From the IMG/VR virus record IMGVR_UViG_3300003177_000067, positions 1 to 39,850 of that record: a DNA stretch of 39,850 bases. The stretch is one strand, 5' to 3'. Below, in pieces: positions 1 through 10,014 of this stretch (the stretch's first letter is position 1; each line of letters begins with the position of its first letter). The position numbers and the translations under genes are program-made. The notes under the pieces are model-generated. The model had not been told where the DNA came from. It saw only the letters and a list, made by a program, of their open reading frames with translations, and searched no databases. This DNA comes from a virus.

Positions 1-2
1 AA

Positions 3-326
3 GGCAAAGAAGGTACATCTTATGGTCTAAATAAAATGCTTAATTCAGTAGGTTTATATGGTGGAAATGATAAAGATATATTAAATAAACAAATCATATC
101 TACAAAACCAGATGTTAAGAATAAAAGAAAGAAAGATATACCTTTAGATAATCAAACTAGAAAACTTATAGCTAATGCTAATAAGCCTAAAAAAGTGGAA
201 AAAAATAATAGCGAAAAACCTAATACAACTATAATAAATAATAGTTCAAATGGTGTAAAAGAAGTAAGTCTTAGAGATTTAGAACCAGATAAATCTCTTG
301 TTGCTTATGTCGGCGAGTGGATATAA
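3..326 (+). CDS. C-terminal end of an upstream phage structural protein (partial)
   Basis: The reading frame is already open at the left edge of the window, so this is the 3' end of a longer gene and the ATG at 36 is probably internal. The visible 108 residues are lysine- and asparagine-rich, low in complexity, and end in a short acidic segment (DLEPDKSLVAYVGEWI). I do not recognise a domain. In T4 the gene before gp48 is the tape measure gp29, and the next gene here is gp48-like. A tape-measure or other tail-assembly C-terminus is therefore possible, but this is inferred from position only. Confidence 0.6.
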   Translation, partial: GKEGTSYGLNKMLNSVGLYGGNDKDILNKQIISTKPDVKNKRKKDIPLDNQTRKLIANANKPKKVEKNNSEKPNTTIINNSSNGVKEVSLRDLEPDKSLVAYVGEWI

Positions 327-329
327 ATA
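322..329 (+). promoter_or_regulatory. T4-type late promoter (TATAAATA)
   Basis: An exact TATAAATA octamer overlaps the stop of the upstream gene and ends 20 nt before the ATG at 349. T4 late promoters consist of this single -10 element, read by the gp55 sigma factor with gp33 and the sliding clamp. The same octamer recurs at similar distances before six other + strand genes in this window, which is the main support. Confidence 0.6.
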
Positions 330-348
330 GTAATAAAAGGAAATCTAA

Positions 349-1050
349 ATGGCTATATACCCACTTAATATATTTACACCTGACCCGGTATCTAAGTCTG
401 TTAGACCTTTTGTTATTTTTATTGCTAGTGAAATAAAATGGAATATACAAAAAAGTTTATCTTACGAGTCTGTTAAACCTATATCTGTTTTAAAGGGTGG
501 ATTTGTTTTACCTATGCCCGCTGGAGGTTTAGTTGATTCAAGTACAAATCAATTTTCAGAAGAACCTGGTTTTCTTAGTAGTTATACAGTAGGAGCACAG
601 GACACAATAAATGGTGCAACAAATAAAGCAGCGCAAAGATTAGGTTTGAATGCTGATCCTAAATTAACTCAAATTTATCAAGGAACTTCATCGAGAAAAT
701 GGTCTGGAACTTGGCAATTAATACCGCAATCTATAGGAGAATCAGCCGCAATTGCTTTTATATTATGGGAAGTTAAAAGACTAGCTGCACCTAGTGCACC
801 TATAACAAGTGAAAAGGTCGGTATATTAACACCACCGTGTGTATTTAGAATAATATTTTCTAATCCAGCAATACAATTAGCAATGCAATTTGATAAAATG
901 GCTATAGAAAGCTATTCTATAAATTTCTTTGCTCAGGGTTATGCTAGTACATATTGGGATATGATGCCTAAACAGATAGAATTATCAATGAGTTTTGCAG
1001 AATTCGGAATAAAAACAAGGCAAGACTGGGAGAAATTACCATGGAACTAA
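349..1050 (+). CDS. gp48-like baseplate tail-tube cap / tube initiator
   Basis: This 233-residue protein resembles the T4 gp48/gp54 family, which sits on the baseplate hub and starts tail-tube polymerisation. The family-like stretch is in the middle and C-terminal half: QIYQGTSSRKWSGTW near residues 107-121, then IPQSIGESAAIAFILWEVKR, FRIIFSNPAIQ, and a closing FDKMAIESYSINFF. Residues after that (QGYASTYWDMMPKQIELSMSF) also fit. T4 gp48 is longer (364 aa), so this is a compact member; a gp54-like assignment is the main alternative. An AAAAGGAA ribosome site precedes the ATG. It heads the baseplate operon behind a TATAAATA element, and its end overlaps the next gene. Confidence 0.72.
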   Translation: MAIYPLNIFTPDPVSKSVRPFVIFIASEIKWNIQKSLSYESVKPISVLKGGFVLPMPAGGLVDSSTNQFSEEPGFLSSYTVGAQDTINGATNKAAQRLGLNADPKLTQIYQGTSSRKWSGTWQLIPQSIGESAAIAFILWEVKRLAAPSAPITSEKVGILTPPCVFRIIFSNPAIQLAMQFDKMAIESYSINFFAQGYASTYWDMMPKQIELSMSFAEFGIKTRQDWEKLPWN

Positions 1051-1520
1051 TGTCTAATAGTTATTTAATATTTAAAAATATTGGATTTGATGGTTTATTA
1101 ATAAAAAACTTTACAGATACAGCATATTTACCCAAAATACCGCAAAAATATTTAGATAAAAATAATTTAGAGAGTGTTAGAGTAAATGATAACATGTTTA
1201 TTGAAAAAATATCATACGACATATATGAAGATACTGCTTATTGGGATATATTAATGGCCATAAATGGTATGACAAAAATGGACCAGTTACCAACAGATTT
1301 TGATACTGTTATTGCAAAAGCGGACATTAAATTTAATAAGTGGAAACAAAGCTTATTAACGTTAAATAAAACGTATACAGATCAAGAAATAACAACTAAA
1401 TATAATACTTTTATAGAAGAAGAAACAGTAATAAATGAGAAGTTTAGGGTTATATATTATGTACCAGTAATAAAAATAAATGAGTTGATGACAGAATTAA
1501 ATGCTATAAGGGGTATATAA
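1041..1520 (+). CDS. gp53-like baseplate wedge protein
   Basis: A 159-residue protein that fits the T4 gp53 family (baseplate wedge, joins wedges around the hub). Family-like elements are a short N-terminal strand segment, the VNDNMFIEKISYDIYEDTAYWDILMAINGM block around residues 48-78 (the usual isoleucine-tyrosine-glycine, YWDIL, IN pattern), and a long charged helix afterwards. T4 gp53 is 196 aa. Two starts are possible: the ATG at 1041, preceded by GGGAG at good spacing, and the ATG at 1050, which forms a TAATG overlap with the upstream stop. I chose 1041 because of the ribosome site. The next gene also starts in a TAATG overlap. Confidence 0.65.
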   Translation: MELMSNSYLIFKNIGFDGLLIKNFTDTAYLPKIPQKYLDKNNLESVRVNDNMFIEKISYDIYEDTAYWDILMAINGMTKMDQLPTDFDTVIAKADIKFNKWKQSLLTLNKTYTDQEITTKYNTFIEEETVINEKFRVIYYVPVIKINELMTELNAIRGI

Positions 1521-2638
1521 TGGCATATTTTCCTGGCGTTCCGTCTAATATACTAAATGATAGTTCTATATCTATAAATGGTGTAAATGTCGTTCACAAA
1601 CAAATAATAGGCTTAGAAATAAGTTGGGATATATATGGTCTAAAGGTTCATGGTAGAATAACGTTTACAGACATTACGTCTCTTATAGAGCAAAGCGGTA
1701 CGAGAGGTGGTGACGATATAGTAATAAATTTAACAGATTTTGATAATAAGAAATATAAAGAAACTTTTACTATAATAGAAATAAAACATACTATGGATAA
1801 AGCTGGCGAGATAATAACAATTATTAATTTTATAGATAAAGTTACTGAAAATGCTGTTAAATCTTATCCCGAAAAGTCTTGGGCCTCGGCTGATATGGTT
1901 ACAGTAATAAAAGATAATCTTACACTAAGCAAATATTTAAATAAAAAGACTCAATCTTTTACAAAAGGGTCAGAAAAATTTGAAAATTTTGTTATACCAT
2001 TAAATATGAGTTTTAACGTTGTTATATCTTGGTTAATAGAAAACAGCAATTCTCTATTCTATCAAACAAGAGATAAATATGTTATAGATTCTGTACCTTC
2101 TATATTTTCTAAACCTTCTACAGGCGATAAATTTATATATAAAACAAATAATCAATCTTATAGAAGTAATATATACGAATATAAAACAAAATTTGGTGGT
2201 ATGCTTATGGCAGATGCATTAATGGCAACAAGTAAAATAGCATCTTTTGATATTTTTAATAAAAATGCGAAGTGGATAGATGAAGATTATAGTAGTTCTA
2301 TTAATAAAGTTGGCGGCTTAGGCAGTAGTCCGCACTCTTTTGGTAAAACACTAGGTGCAAGACACTCATATAAAACAGACTATAATACGCAGCAAATAAT
2401 AGACTTTCAATATCAGAAAAATATAACTAGAGAAATGCAATTAGAGATTCTCGTTCCTGGTAAATTCGATAATAATATTGGAAACTCTATAAATGTTGAT
2501 CTAGTATCAATGACAGGTTCAAATACAGAATCTGAAAAAAATATATCTGGTGATTGGACAATTATAAAAATTGCTGATATAATAGGTACAGACTTTATAC
2601 AAAAACTAACTCTAGCAAGAAATAAATTTGCTACATAA
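1520..2638 (+). CDS. gp27-like baseplate hub protein
   Basis: This 372-residue protein matches the size and position of T4 gp27 (391 aa), the trimeric hub cup that carries the gp5 spike. The N-terminal half alternates short strands typical of the tube-like beta-barrel domains (VHGRITFTDITSLIEQSG, then TIIEIKHTMDKAGEIITIINFIDK). The middle holds a helical NVVISWLIENSNSLFYQTRDKYVIDSV-like segment, and the C-terminal part has KNITREMQLEILVPGKF and a conserved-looking SGDWTIIKI. It starts in a TAATG overlap with the gp53-like gene and is followed 9 nt later by the spike gene, the usual gp27-gp5 pairing. No lysozyme or protease motif was seen. Confidence 0.72.
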   Translation: MAYFPGVPSNILNDSSISINGVNVVHKQIIGLEISWDIYGLKVHGRITFTDITSLIEQSGTRGGDDIVINLTDFDNKKYKETFTIIEIKHTMDKAGEIITIINFIDKVTENAVKSYPEKSWASADMVTVIKDNLTLSKYLNKKTQSFTKGSEKFENFVIPLNMSFNVVISWLIENSNSLFYQTRDKYVIDSVPSIFSKPSTGDKFIYKTNNQSYRSNIYEYKTKFGGMLMADALMATSKIASFDIFNKNAKWIDEDYSSSINKVGGLGSSPHSFGKTLGARHSYKTDYNTQQIIDFQYQKNITREMQLEILVPGKFDNNIGNSINVDLVSMTGSNTESEKNISGDWTIIKIADIIGTDFIQKLTLARNKFAT

Positions 2639-2647
2639 GGAAAATAA

Positions 2648-4120
2648 ATGAATATTTTAGAAAATAAGTCAGTACTTAATAATAAACATACATTTTATAG
2701 AGCTGTAGTAGAAGATAGAAATGATCCTAAACTATTGAATAGAGTTAGAGTTAGAATTCTAGGTATACATAGCGGAGATGAAAGTAAAATACCTACAAAT
2801 ACGTTACCTTGGGCAGAAATGAGCATGCCTGCCCAATATGGGGGACAAAATGCAGGAATAGGTATTTCTAGTGTGCCTGTATTAGGCACATGGGTATGGG
2901 TATTTTTTGACGCAGGTGACTGGAATAGACCTATAATAGTTGGTTCAATGTATGGTATCCCAACAAAAAATAACTCTAAAACAAAAGGTTTTTCTGACCC
3001 AGAAGGAACTCACCCAGTACAGAAAAGACTAGATGAAGCGGATACAAATAGATTAGCTAATCAAAATAAATTTGGCGAAACACCTATTAAAAAAATAAAA
3101 GATGCTAATAAAGTAACAGGTACACCAACAGCAACAGGTGAAGATTGGGACGAATTACCAGAAATGACGAGCTCGGCTAAGTACCCTGATAATCATGTTA
3201 TAGAAACAATATCTGGTAACTTTGTAGAATTTGATGATACAGATGGTAATTCTAGAATGCATTGGTTTCATAAGTCTGGCACATACTGGGAAGTAGTAGA
3301 AGATGGTGATTATTCTTCTAAAGTGGTTAGAGATCATTACGAAATAGTCGACAGAGATGTAAAAAGATTAGTAAAAAGAGATGAAACTCATACGATACAA
3401 AGAAACCAAGAATATAAGATAGACGGTTGGCAAGAAATATTAATAGATGGTTATAGTCACGAAGTAATTAATGGATACGTATTCCAAGAATATGATGACT
3501 ATTTTCACAACGTAACACAAGGTTATGTAAAAGAAGAATATAAAAGTTACCAACATACTATAGTAGATGATTACGTAAAAGAAGAATATAAAAACTATCA
3601 ACATACTATAGTAACAGATTATGTTAAAGAAGAATATAAAAGTTATCAGCATACCATAGTAACAGATTATGTTAAAGAAGAATATAAATCTACTTTTGAC
3701 ACGATAGTAGAAAAAGCGAACACGCAAAAATATAAAGATACATTAGACACAACTGTAACGAAGGCAACAACAATGACTCATAAAGACACTTTAGATGAAA
3801 GCGTTACAGGTTCCGTCTCAAAAACATATGATAATACATATGATTTATCTGTTACAGGACAGGCGACAGAGTCATATAGTTCAACATATGATAAAAAAGT
3901 TACAGCTCCAGCATCATATAAATTTAATGCAACGTATGATCTTAAAGCAATGGGACCAGCAACGTGCACATATAATACAACGTACGAAGAAAAAGTTACT
4001 GGACCTTGTAATAAGAAGTGGTCCGCAGGAGCTACAATAGATGGCGGACCACAAATAAAGATAACAGGTGGAGATAACAAGCTTAACTACTGTAAAGACT
4101 TGTGGTTTACGAACCGCTAA
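2648..4120 (+). CDS. gp5/VgrG-like central spike, OB-fold plus beta-helix, no lysozyme domain
   Basis: The 490-residue protein starts with a gp5-type OB fold (about residues 14-110: YRAVVEDRNDPKLLNRVRVRI, then LPWAEM, GTWVWVFFDAGDW and PIIVGSMYG). A linker follows, then the gp5 C-terminal start (HVIETISGNFVEFDDTDGNSR, HKSGTYWEV). The last ~200 residues are a long run of short strands that should form the trimeric triple-stranded beta-helix needle, ending near ATIDGGPQIKITGG. T4 gp5 (575 aa) has a lysozyme between these parts; here none is visible. It is preceded by AAGGAAAATAA. The downstream frame (4068-4973) opens at the very end of this gene without a clear ribosome site, so the true spike may be longer (774 residues) if one extra base is present in the sequence. 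Confidence 0.8.
   Translation: MNILENKSVLNNKHTFYRAVVEDRNDPKLLNRVRVRILGIHSGDESKIPTNTLPWAEMSMPAQYGGQNAGIGISSVPVLGTWVWVFFDAGDWNRPIIVGSMYGIPTKNNSKTKGFSDPEGTHPVQKRLDEADTNRLANQNKFGETPIKKIKDANKVTGTPTATGEDWDELPEMTSSAKYPDNHVIETISGNFVEFDDTDGNSRMHWFHKSGTYWEVVEDGDYSSKVVRDHYEIVDRDVKRLVKRDETHTIQRNQEYKIDGWQEILIDGYSHEVINGYVFQEYDDYFHNVTQGYVKEEYKSYQHTIVDDYVKEEYKNYQHTIVTDYVKEEYKSYQHTIVTDYVKEEYKSTFDTIVEKANTQKYKDTLDTTVTKATTMTHKDTLDESVTGSVSKTYDNTYDLSVTGQATESYSSTYDKKVTAPASYKFNATYDLKAMGPATCTYNTTYEEKVTGPCNKKWSAGATIDGGPQIKITGGDNKLNYCKDLWFTNR
3521..3688 (+). repeat. 48-bp tandem repeat encoding 16-residue needle repeats
   Basis: Three and a half tandem copies, starting at 3521, 3569, 3617 and 3665, encode DYVKEEYKSYQHTIVT with few changes. 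The period of 16 is two turns of the 8-residue strand pattern of gp5-type beta-helices. Weaker 14-17-residue versions flank it on both sides (for example YKDTLDTTVTKA, YSSTYDKKVTAP). This suggests the needle length evolved by repeat gain and loss. Confidence 0.8.
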
Positions 4121-4973
4121 TAAAAATATAGGTAAAGAAAATACGTCTGTAACAACAGCCTGTTCTATAAGACTAGATGAACAACAAAAAATAGGAATAG
4201 AACTTAAATCGGTAACGAACGGAATAGTTGTTATATCTAACAAGATAAAAAAAGTACTTAGTCCAATGTTATTGTTACAACAAACTTATGACGACATGGC
4301 AGATGTTACTTTAAATCACGACAGTATAATAAAGAAGGTTACAGATACAAAGGTGGAAAAAATACCAAAGTGTTTGGCTGAAGCAATATCTGGCATAAAA
4401 GATAACTCTCAAGACACACTCTCAGGCGTTGCTGAGAGTGTATTAAATAAGAAAATAAATAGTGATAAAAACAGTCCTGAAAAACAAATTAAAGAGATTA
4501 TAGATTATTTTGACAGAATAGCCCCATTTATATATAGGCAAGAGGATAAAGAAATATTTAATCTTATAGATAAATTAGTAGTTTACGTAGATAAAGTTAA
4601 TTATATTAAAAAAGTTGCTGATTATTATGATGTTACAAATTGTATATTAGATAATTGCGAACATTTAATAGATAGCATAGTTATTGATGATTTTCTATGG
4701 AATAAGAATGATAGGAATATACCTAGAGTACCTTTAGATTTAGGATCTGGTAAATTTAAGTTATTTAAAGTTTTATATGGTATATGTCCAGAGTATAAAG
4801 TAAAAGCCGATATAATAGAAACAAGATATTATAAATATATTAAAAGAAAAGAAAAAATATTAAAAGAAGGTAAAGCTTTAGTCGATGCTAATAAAGATTT
4901 TAAAGGACAAAACCCTTTTGATTTAGTATTAAAATCTATAAAAAGTAATACACCTATAGATATTTTATTATAA
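4068..4973 (+). CDS. Unassigned 301-codon frame after the spike; separate gene or spike extension
   Basis: The frame opens with GTG at 4068 inside the last 53 nt of the spike gene. No convincing ribosome site precedes it, and the first ATG is far inside (4266). Codon use looks coding from the first codons. The first ~60 residues alternate strand-like residues (ACSIRLDEQQKIGIELKSV, NGIVVISNKI), as in the needle. The rest is helical and lysine-rich, with KQIKEIIDYFDRIAPF, and a C-terminal KYIKRKEKILKEGKALVDANK. I do not recognise a family. Either it is made by frameshifting or translational coupling from the spike gene, or a single inserted base has split one 774-residue protein. The gp25-like gene follows after 12 nt, so a baseplate or assembly-chaperone role is likely from context alone. 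Confidence 0.55.
   Translation: MEITSLTTVKTCGLRTANKNIGKENTSVTTACSIRLDEQQKIGIELKSVTNGIVVISNKIKKVLSPMLLLQQTYDDMADVTLNHDSIIKKVTDTKVEKIPKCLAEAISGIKDNSQDTLSGVAESVLNKKINSDKNSPEKQIKEIIDYFDRIAPFIYRQEDKEIFNLIDKLVVYVDKVNYIKKVADYYDVTNCILDNCEHLIDSIVIDDFLWNKNDRNIPRVPLDLGSGKFKLFKVLYGICPEYKVKADIIETRYYKYIKRKEKILKEGKALVDANKDFKGQNPFDLVLKSIKSNTPIDILL
4416..4441. other. Perfect 10-bp inverted repeat (hairpin) inside a coding frame
   Basis: ACACTCTCAG and its exact reverse complement CTGAGAGTGT flank a 6-nt loop (GCGTTG). It is one of the two strongest hairpins I saw in the window and is GC-richer than its surroundings. No T-run follows, so it is not a classical intrinsic terminator. It lies within the 301-codon frame and encodes DTLSGVAESVL. 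Confidence 0.7.
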
Positions 4974-4985
4974 AGGATAAATTAA

Positions 4986-5348
4986 ATGGCTTATACTGAT
5001 ATAAATAACACTATTAAAAATAGAAATGGAACATTTTCATCTTTGAGTGCCGATATTAATGCCGTAAATAATTCATTAAATAATATATTAAGCATAAGAC
5101 CTGGTACTTATCCAGGAAATCCTTTATTTGGTTGTAATATAGGTAAATTTGTATTTGAGCAAATTAACCCGTTAACGGTACAGTTAATGGAAGAAGAAAT
5201 AAGATACTCAATAAGTTTATTCGAAAAAAGAGTAAAAATCAAAAAAATAGAAATAAAAGAAGATTTAGATTATAATAGAGTCATTATAAATATACTTTTT
5301 AATATAACGGGTACATTAGATAAAACAGATAAATTTAAAAGAGGATAG
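4986..5348 (+). CDS. gp25-like baseplate wedge protein
   Basis: A 120-residue member of the gp25 / GPW_gp25 family, the wedge component conserved from T4 phage to type VI secretion (TssE), which sits at the sheath-baseplate junction. T4 gp25 is 132 aa. Typical elements are the N-terminal strand region, NPLFGCNIGKFVFEQINPLTVQLMEEEIRYSISLFEKRVKI at about residues 44-84, and a C-terminal strand pair (NRVIINILFNITGT). The family's EPR motif reads EKR here. AAAGGATAA precedes the ATG. The gp6-like gene begins 4 nt after the stop, as in T4 and many contractile systems. Confidence 0.8.
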   Translation: MAYTDINNTIKNRNGTFSSLSADINAVNNSLNNILSIRPGTYPGNPLFGCNIGKFVFEQINPLTVQLMEEEIRYSISLFEKRVKIKKIEIKEDLDYNRVIINILFNITGTLDKTDKFKRG

Positions 5349-5351
5349 TAG

Positions 5352-8300
5352 ATGTTAAAGGTAAATGCTTATAAACTTGATGATATAAAAAACGAGCTAA
5401 AAAGAATAGCTATAGATAATTATGGTTTAACAGATTCAGAGTTCGTCGGATCTAATATAAGTAATCTTATAGGTCTTCTAGCATACTCTTCCGTAATAAA
5501 TAATACTAATTTTACGTTTGGCATAAATGAGATGTTTCTATCTAATGCATTAGATAGAAAAAATGTATTAAAACACTCTAGAGATATGGGCTATATCCAT
5601 AAAAGAAAAATATCGTATCAATATAAAATAAAATTACAATCTCAAAAGACAGGTCTAGTTGGTTTAGATAAGTATTCGACGTTTAATGACGGCACTAATA
5701 GCTATGTTTATATGGGTGAATCGTTAAATACTCTTTTCGGAACATATGTTTACATAAATAAACTAACTAATGAATTCAATAATAGTCTTAAGAATTCATA
5801 TAAAGACGTAGTTAATGATTCTTATGTTGTATCTGAGCAAGGAGTTGTTTGTAAGGTTCTTGAGAATATTGACGCTACGTCAAGTAGACTACTTGTAGAA
5901 CAAGTAAATAATCAACAAATACCATTAAAAAGTAATATAGGTCAAGACGTCTATATAATGGATATAAATGATGGCTTTAACGGTAGAGATACTGTAACAG
6001 GTTATAGAAATTTTATAAAAGTCGGTAATATAGATACGTTCATTTATGACAAAGAGAATTCCCATTCTATACAAATATACAACATGTTGACACGACTTTA
6101 ACAGAATTACCTAATGGTAATTTTTCGTTAACAACACCAACTGAATTCAGTATAAAACATCTAAATACAGTCCATATGACAGACGTAGATGGAAATGTTA
6201 GTGAATTAGATACATTCATCCGGCTGATACTGTTCGTAACTATGGTTTAACATCTGCTATTATTACATCTAGACATGATATATTACCAAATGAGCCTATA
6301 GAAGCTGTTATATATTTTTCCAATAAAACAGATACGAGACTAGGAGATGGTAATGTTGTTTTTGTAGATGGTAGATGGTTATTCTTAGATGGTGTTTATC
6401 AAGATGCAGCGACTGGTACATATTTACCAACAGATCTTAGTACAACTGGTATTTCTGTCGTTAAAGACGGGTCGTATGTTCTCGTAGACGGTAACTATAT
6501 TTTTATTGACGGAAGTAGAAACTACCTAAAAGACCAATATCAAAAAATAGATGGTAACTATGTTTTTGTTGATGGAGTTTATAGATATGTAAACGGTTCT
6601 GATAATTATATATCTTTTGATGGAAATACTGTATTTATTGACGGTTTAACATATACACTTGATGGAAATACGAACTATGTATTAACACCTGTAAATGTTG
6701 CAGATGGTAGATATATACTTGTTGATGGTAATGAAGTTCTTTTAGACTCAGTTGGAAACCAAAATTTATCATCTTTACAAGATGGTAACTATGTACTATC
6801 AGATGGTAATTACTATACTTATATAGGAACAAAAGATGTTGGTCCTCAATATACAAGTGGTATGTCTTTTAAAATAGATGGTAACTCTATGTTTGTTGAC
6901 GGTACATTACCTGATTTAAGTTTAATAGATGCTCAATATGTTATGATTGACGGACAATACAGACTAATTAGTAATACAGTATTTACAGGACAAGATTATA
7001 GAACAACGGTAGATGGACAATATATTTTCATTGACGGTAACTATTCTTGGATTGACGGTAATATACCAAATAACCAAGCACAAATAACTATGACACAAGC
7101 AGAAATAGACGCGCAGAACGCATCAGGTAATATAATCTATTTGGATGGTAATATAATATTTACAGACGGTAACGAGATATTTTTTATGAAACAAAATACA
7201 AGTACAACAGATTATACTGGTAATAGTATAAATGCAAACGTTACAAAGATTAGAAGAATACTAAAACAAGACTTAATTATTAATGAAAATAATGTTATAA
7301 TCCCTTCCCAAACAACATTTATAAAAGGATTTGTTGCTAGCAATTGTGGAGCAAGAATAGAAATCCCATACGGCATAGTTAAATCCGTACAGTCAATAAG
7401 AATAGATACGCCTGATGGACAGGTTATATACCACGATGAACACTTACTAGCAGATAATGTTATAGTACTAACTGCTGGAGGAGTACCTGTTCCTTGTTAC
7501 CCTGCAGGAAGTACTATAACGGTTGACCTTGAATATTTTGAAAAAGTTTCTAGATCTAATATAATTTTAAAATATAGTTATGGTGGTTCTCCTAAGAATT
7601 CTATTATATCTATAAACTATGCTTATGACAAAAATAATGACGGATTTTTAGATAGACGTTTTTTCTTTTCAGATATAAGAGGCGATATTATAGAAAATGA
7701 GTATGATTGGTCTCCTACAGTAGACAACGTAACAGGAGCAAATCCTCTAGGATTTAACGGGTTTGTTGCTAGTAACTTTGATGATATAACTAGTGTATTA
7801 ACATTTCCATTAGACCCTAGAGTTGGTTTAATACCTGGAATGCCAGATTTACCAGAAAATTATTATGAACATGGAAAAAATAATAATAGAAGTTATTCTA
7901 CTATTGTAAATGGTGTAACAACTATGGGTGGTATGCTTAACGAAGTATTAACTAGTCCATACAGAGATACAAGATTTTCTAAATGCGAACAACTAATAGA
8001 TCAATCTGGGAATGTCACATATTCAAGCTTCGACGAAACAACTTGTTTTGGTAAAGTACAAGAGACAATAGTAAAAGATACAATAGATATAATAGTAAAA
8101 GAGGGTTCTATAAGAAGATGGGATACAGAAACACCTCAATCTATTATAGATAGACAAAATGCTATAGATAATAATACGCTTATCCCTGATAAAGTATACG
8201 TAAATAATGATTTAACCGTTTATCCTACTGTAGATATGGTTAATGCAGGTTATTTTTCTATAGAAGATCCTAATATAGAAGACGATGGTATAGAATTATA

Positions 8301-10014
8301 TGTAACAAAATATGTTAACAGTTCATTAGTAGAAAATATACCTTATAATAGAAGTAAAACATTAATAGCTGAAAAAAATGTTTCATCTAATACTTTTATA
8401 AGTGCAACAGATATTGAAAATGAAAATATGGTTAGAATATATACAAAATATGCAGAAAATGGACAGGCATTTGATTTAAATACTATATTTAGAATGAATG
8501 TTTTTGACTCGAGTGGTTTATTAGGTTTTGCTTCTGGTATAATAAAATCTGATAATAAAGATTTTGTTACTATAGACTATATACCTAATACACCTTATGT
8601 TTTACATATAGCGGGTTCTGATATAGAAAAAGATACTGATATAAAAACTAATGCGCCTTTATTCTCAAATACAGGTAATAGAGCAGTTACAACGAAAGAT
8701 TATAAGACTATAGCTGATTCTCAAGATTTTGTTAATTATTCTCAAGTATGGGGTGGTGAAAGAGAGGTTCCAGTAGAAAATCCCGGTAATGTTTATTTTT
8801 CTATAATACCTTATTCTAGACCAACTACGTTTACAGGCACTGTAGATAATTATTCTCTAGATAATATATCGTCATCAGAATTATTTTACCCAACTTATTA
8901 TCAAGTTACAGGTAAAAACACCTATATAGATATAAACGATAATAATCCTACGTCTCTATTTAATATATTGTCAAATTATCAGATAATAACATTAAAGTTT
9001 AATTATGTAAAACCTGTATATATAGATTTTGATGTTAATGTAAGGGTTTTAAAATATAAACTAGGTACAACTAGAAAAGACACAAATAAATTAATGTTTG
9101 ATAGTATAAATTCTTTCTTTAAAAATAAAATAGAACTATTTAACTCATCATTTTATACATCTAGTCTATCTAGAAATATGGATACTGTATTAGGTGATTA
9201 TTATGGACTTGTTTCATCTGTAAATATGAGTGTTGACTTATTTGATGATAAAACTAATCCAGATAAAGGAACATTTTTTAATGCAACAATGAGAGATCTA
9301 GAAGTAGATAATACAACAGGTTTTATAGGTGATAGAGATTATTGGAAATTTGAAATGATGTTAGCATTTCCTGTAGAACCATTATTTACACAAACAATAA
9401 CAAGAAAATTATCTGTAATAAAGAGAGGAGAAATAATATTTGATAATTTAACTAAATGTGATACTATAGACTTTATAGTACCGGGCGATAAATTATATCT
9501 TGAACCAGTAGATTTAAATTATACTTCTAGAGATACATCTGGTAACATAGAAAATAAAGATCCTTTAATAGATGTTGTAGTAAGACCATCAGACATGTCT
9601 AGTGTTATTACAATACCATTAATTTATATGCCTATAGCTTCTGATCTAAATGCTGTAAGATATAAAGTAGGCGATTTAACAATATACAAAAAAGAAAATC
9701 TATGTAAGTTAACAATTAATACACATTCTAATGTGAATATAGATTCTTCTTCAGGTAATACAACTATAAGTAATGTATTTGTTTATGATGAAATACAACA
9801 AAGAATAATTAATAAAGATGTAACATTAAATTCCGGAACATATATAGAATACAATTCTAACGGAACAGAAACTCATTATAATTGGATAGAGGCTCCTCTT
9901 AGAAGAGACTCATTTACAGGTTCTATTAAAAAATTAAATATAACAGCAAAAAATGATAATATAAAAATAGAGAGAAATACATTTAGTAGACTAAGAAATG
10001 TTACTTTTAACTAG
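5352..10014 (+). CDS. gp6-like baseplate wedge protein, enlarged, with two frame breaks
   Basis: Read as one gene it would be 1554 residues, far longer than T4 gp6 (660). The N-terminus is clearly gp6-like (ISNLIGLLAYSSVINNTNF, then NEMFLSNALDRKNVLKHSRDMGYI). The frame breaks near 6055-6060 and again near 6220-6226. Each fits one missing base, and protein-like sequence continues in the next frame each time (VDTTLTELPNGNFSL; then HPADTVRNYGLTSAII). Between about residues 330 and 615 lies an Asp-Gly repeat region described separately. The C-terminal ~900 residues carry two GFVASN segments, the strand-rich wedge core and a closing KKLNITAKNDNIKIERNTF. gp6 dimers form the inner baseplate ring that holds the wedges together. 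An AGAGGATAG ribosome site precedes the start. The breaks are probably sequence errors, because this protein should be essential. Confidence 0.72.
6340..7190 (+). repeat. Asp-Gly (DG) repeat region inside the gp6-like protein
   Basis: About 23 Asp-Gly pairs occur in ~280 residues, in units like VDGNYIFIDG, VDGVYRYVNG, VDGRYILVDG and VDGQYIFIDG spaced about 8-16 residues apart. Gly-Asn-Tyr and a hydrophobic strand usually lie between two DG turns. At DNA level the units share GATGGTAACTAT-like stretches. The pattern suggests a beta-solenoid or beta-prism formed by strand-turn units, possibly metal-binding at the DG turns. T4 gp6 has no such region, so I read it as an inserted domain. Confidence 0.75.

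Noticed and set aside
3521-3688. Regularly spaced repeats that might be a CRISPR array
   Set aside because: The repeats are direct, contiguous, in frame and code for needle strands; there are no unique spacers.
3440-4243. Long open frames on the minus strand and other + frames over the spike gene
   Set aside because: They mirror the 48-bp repeat and the strand-rich codons of the spike; no ribosome sites and no protein-like composition.
6635-6856. Minus-strand open frame over the DG-repeat region
   Set aside because: It is the antisense of the repeated GATGGT units; the + strand frame carries the clear protein.
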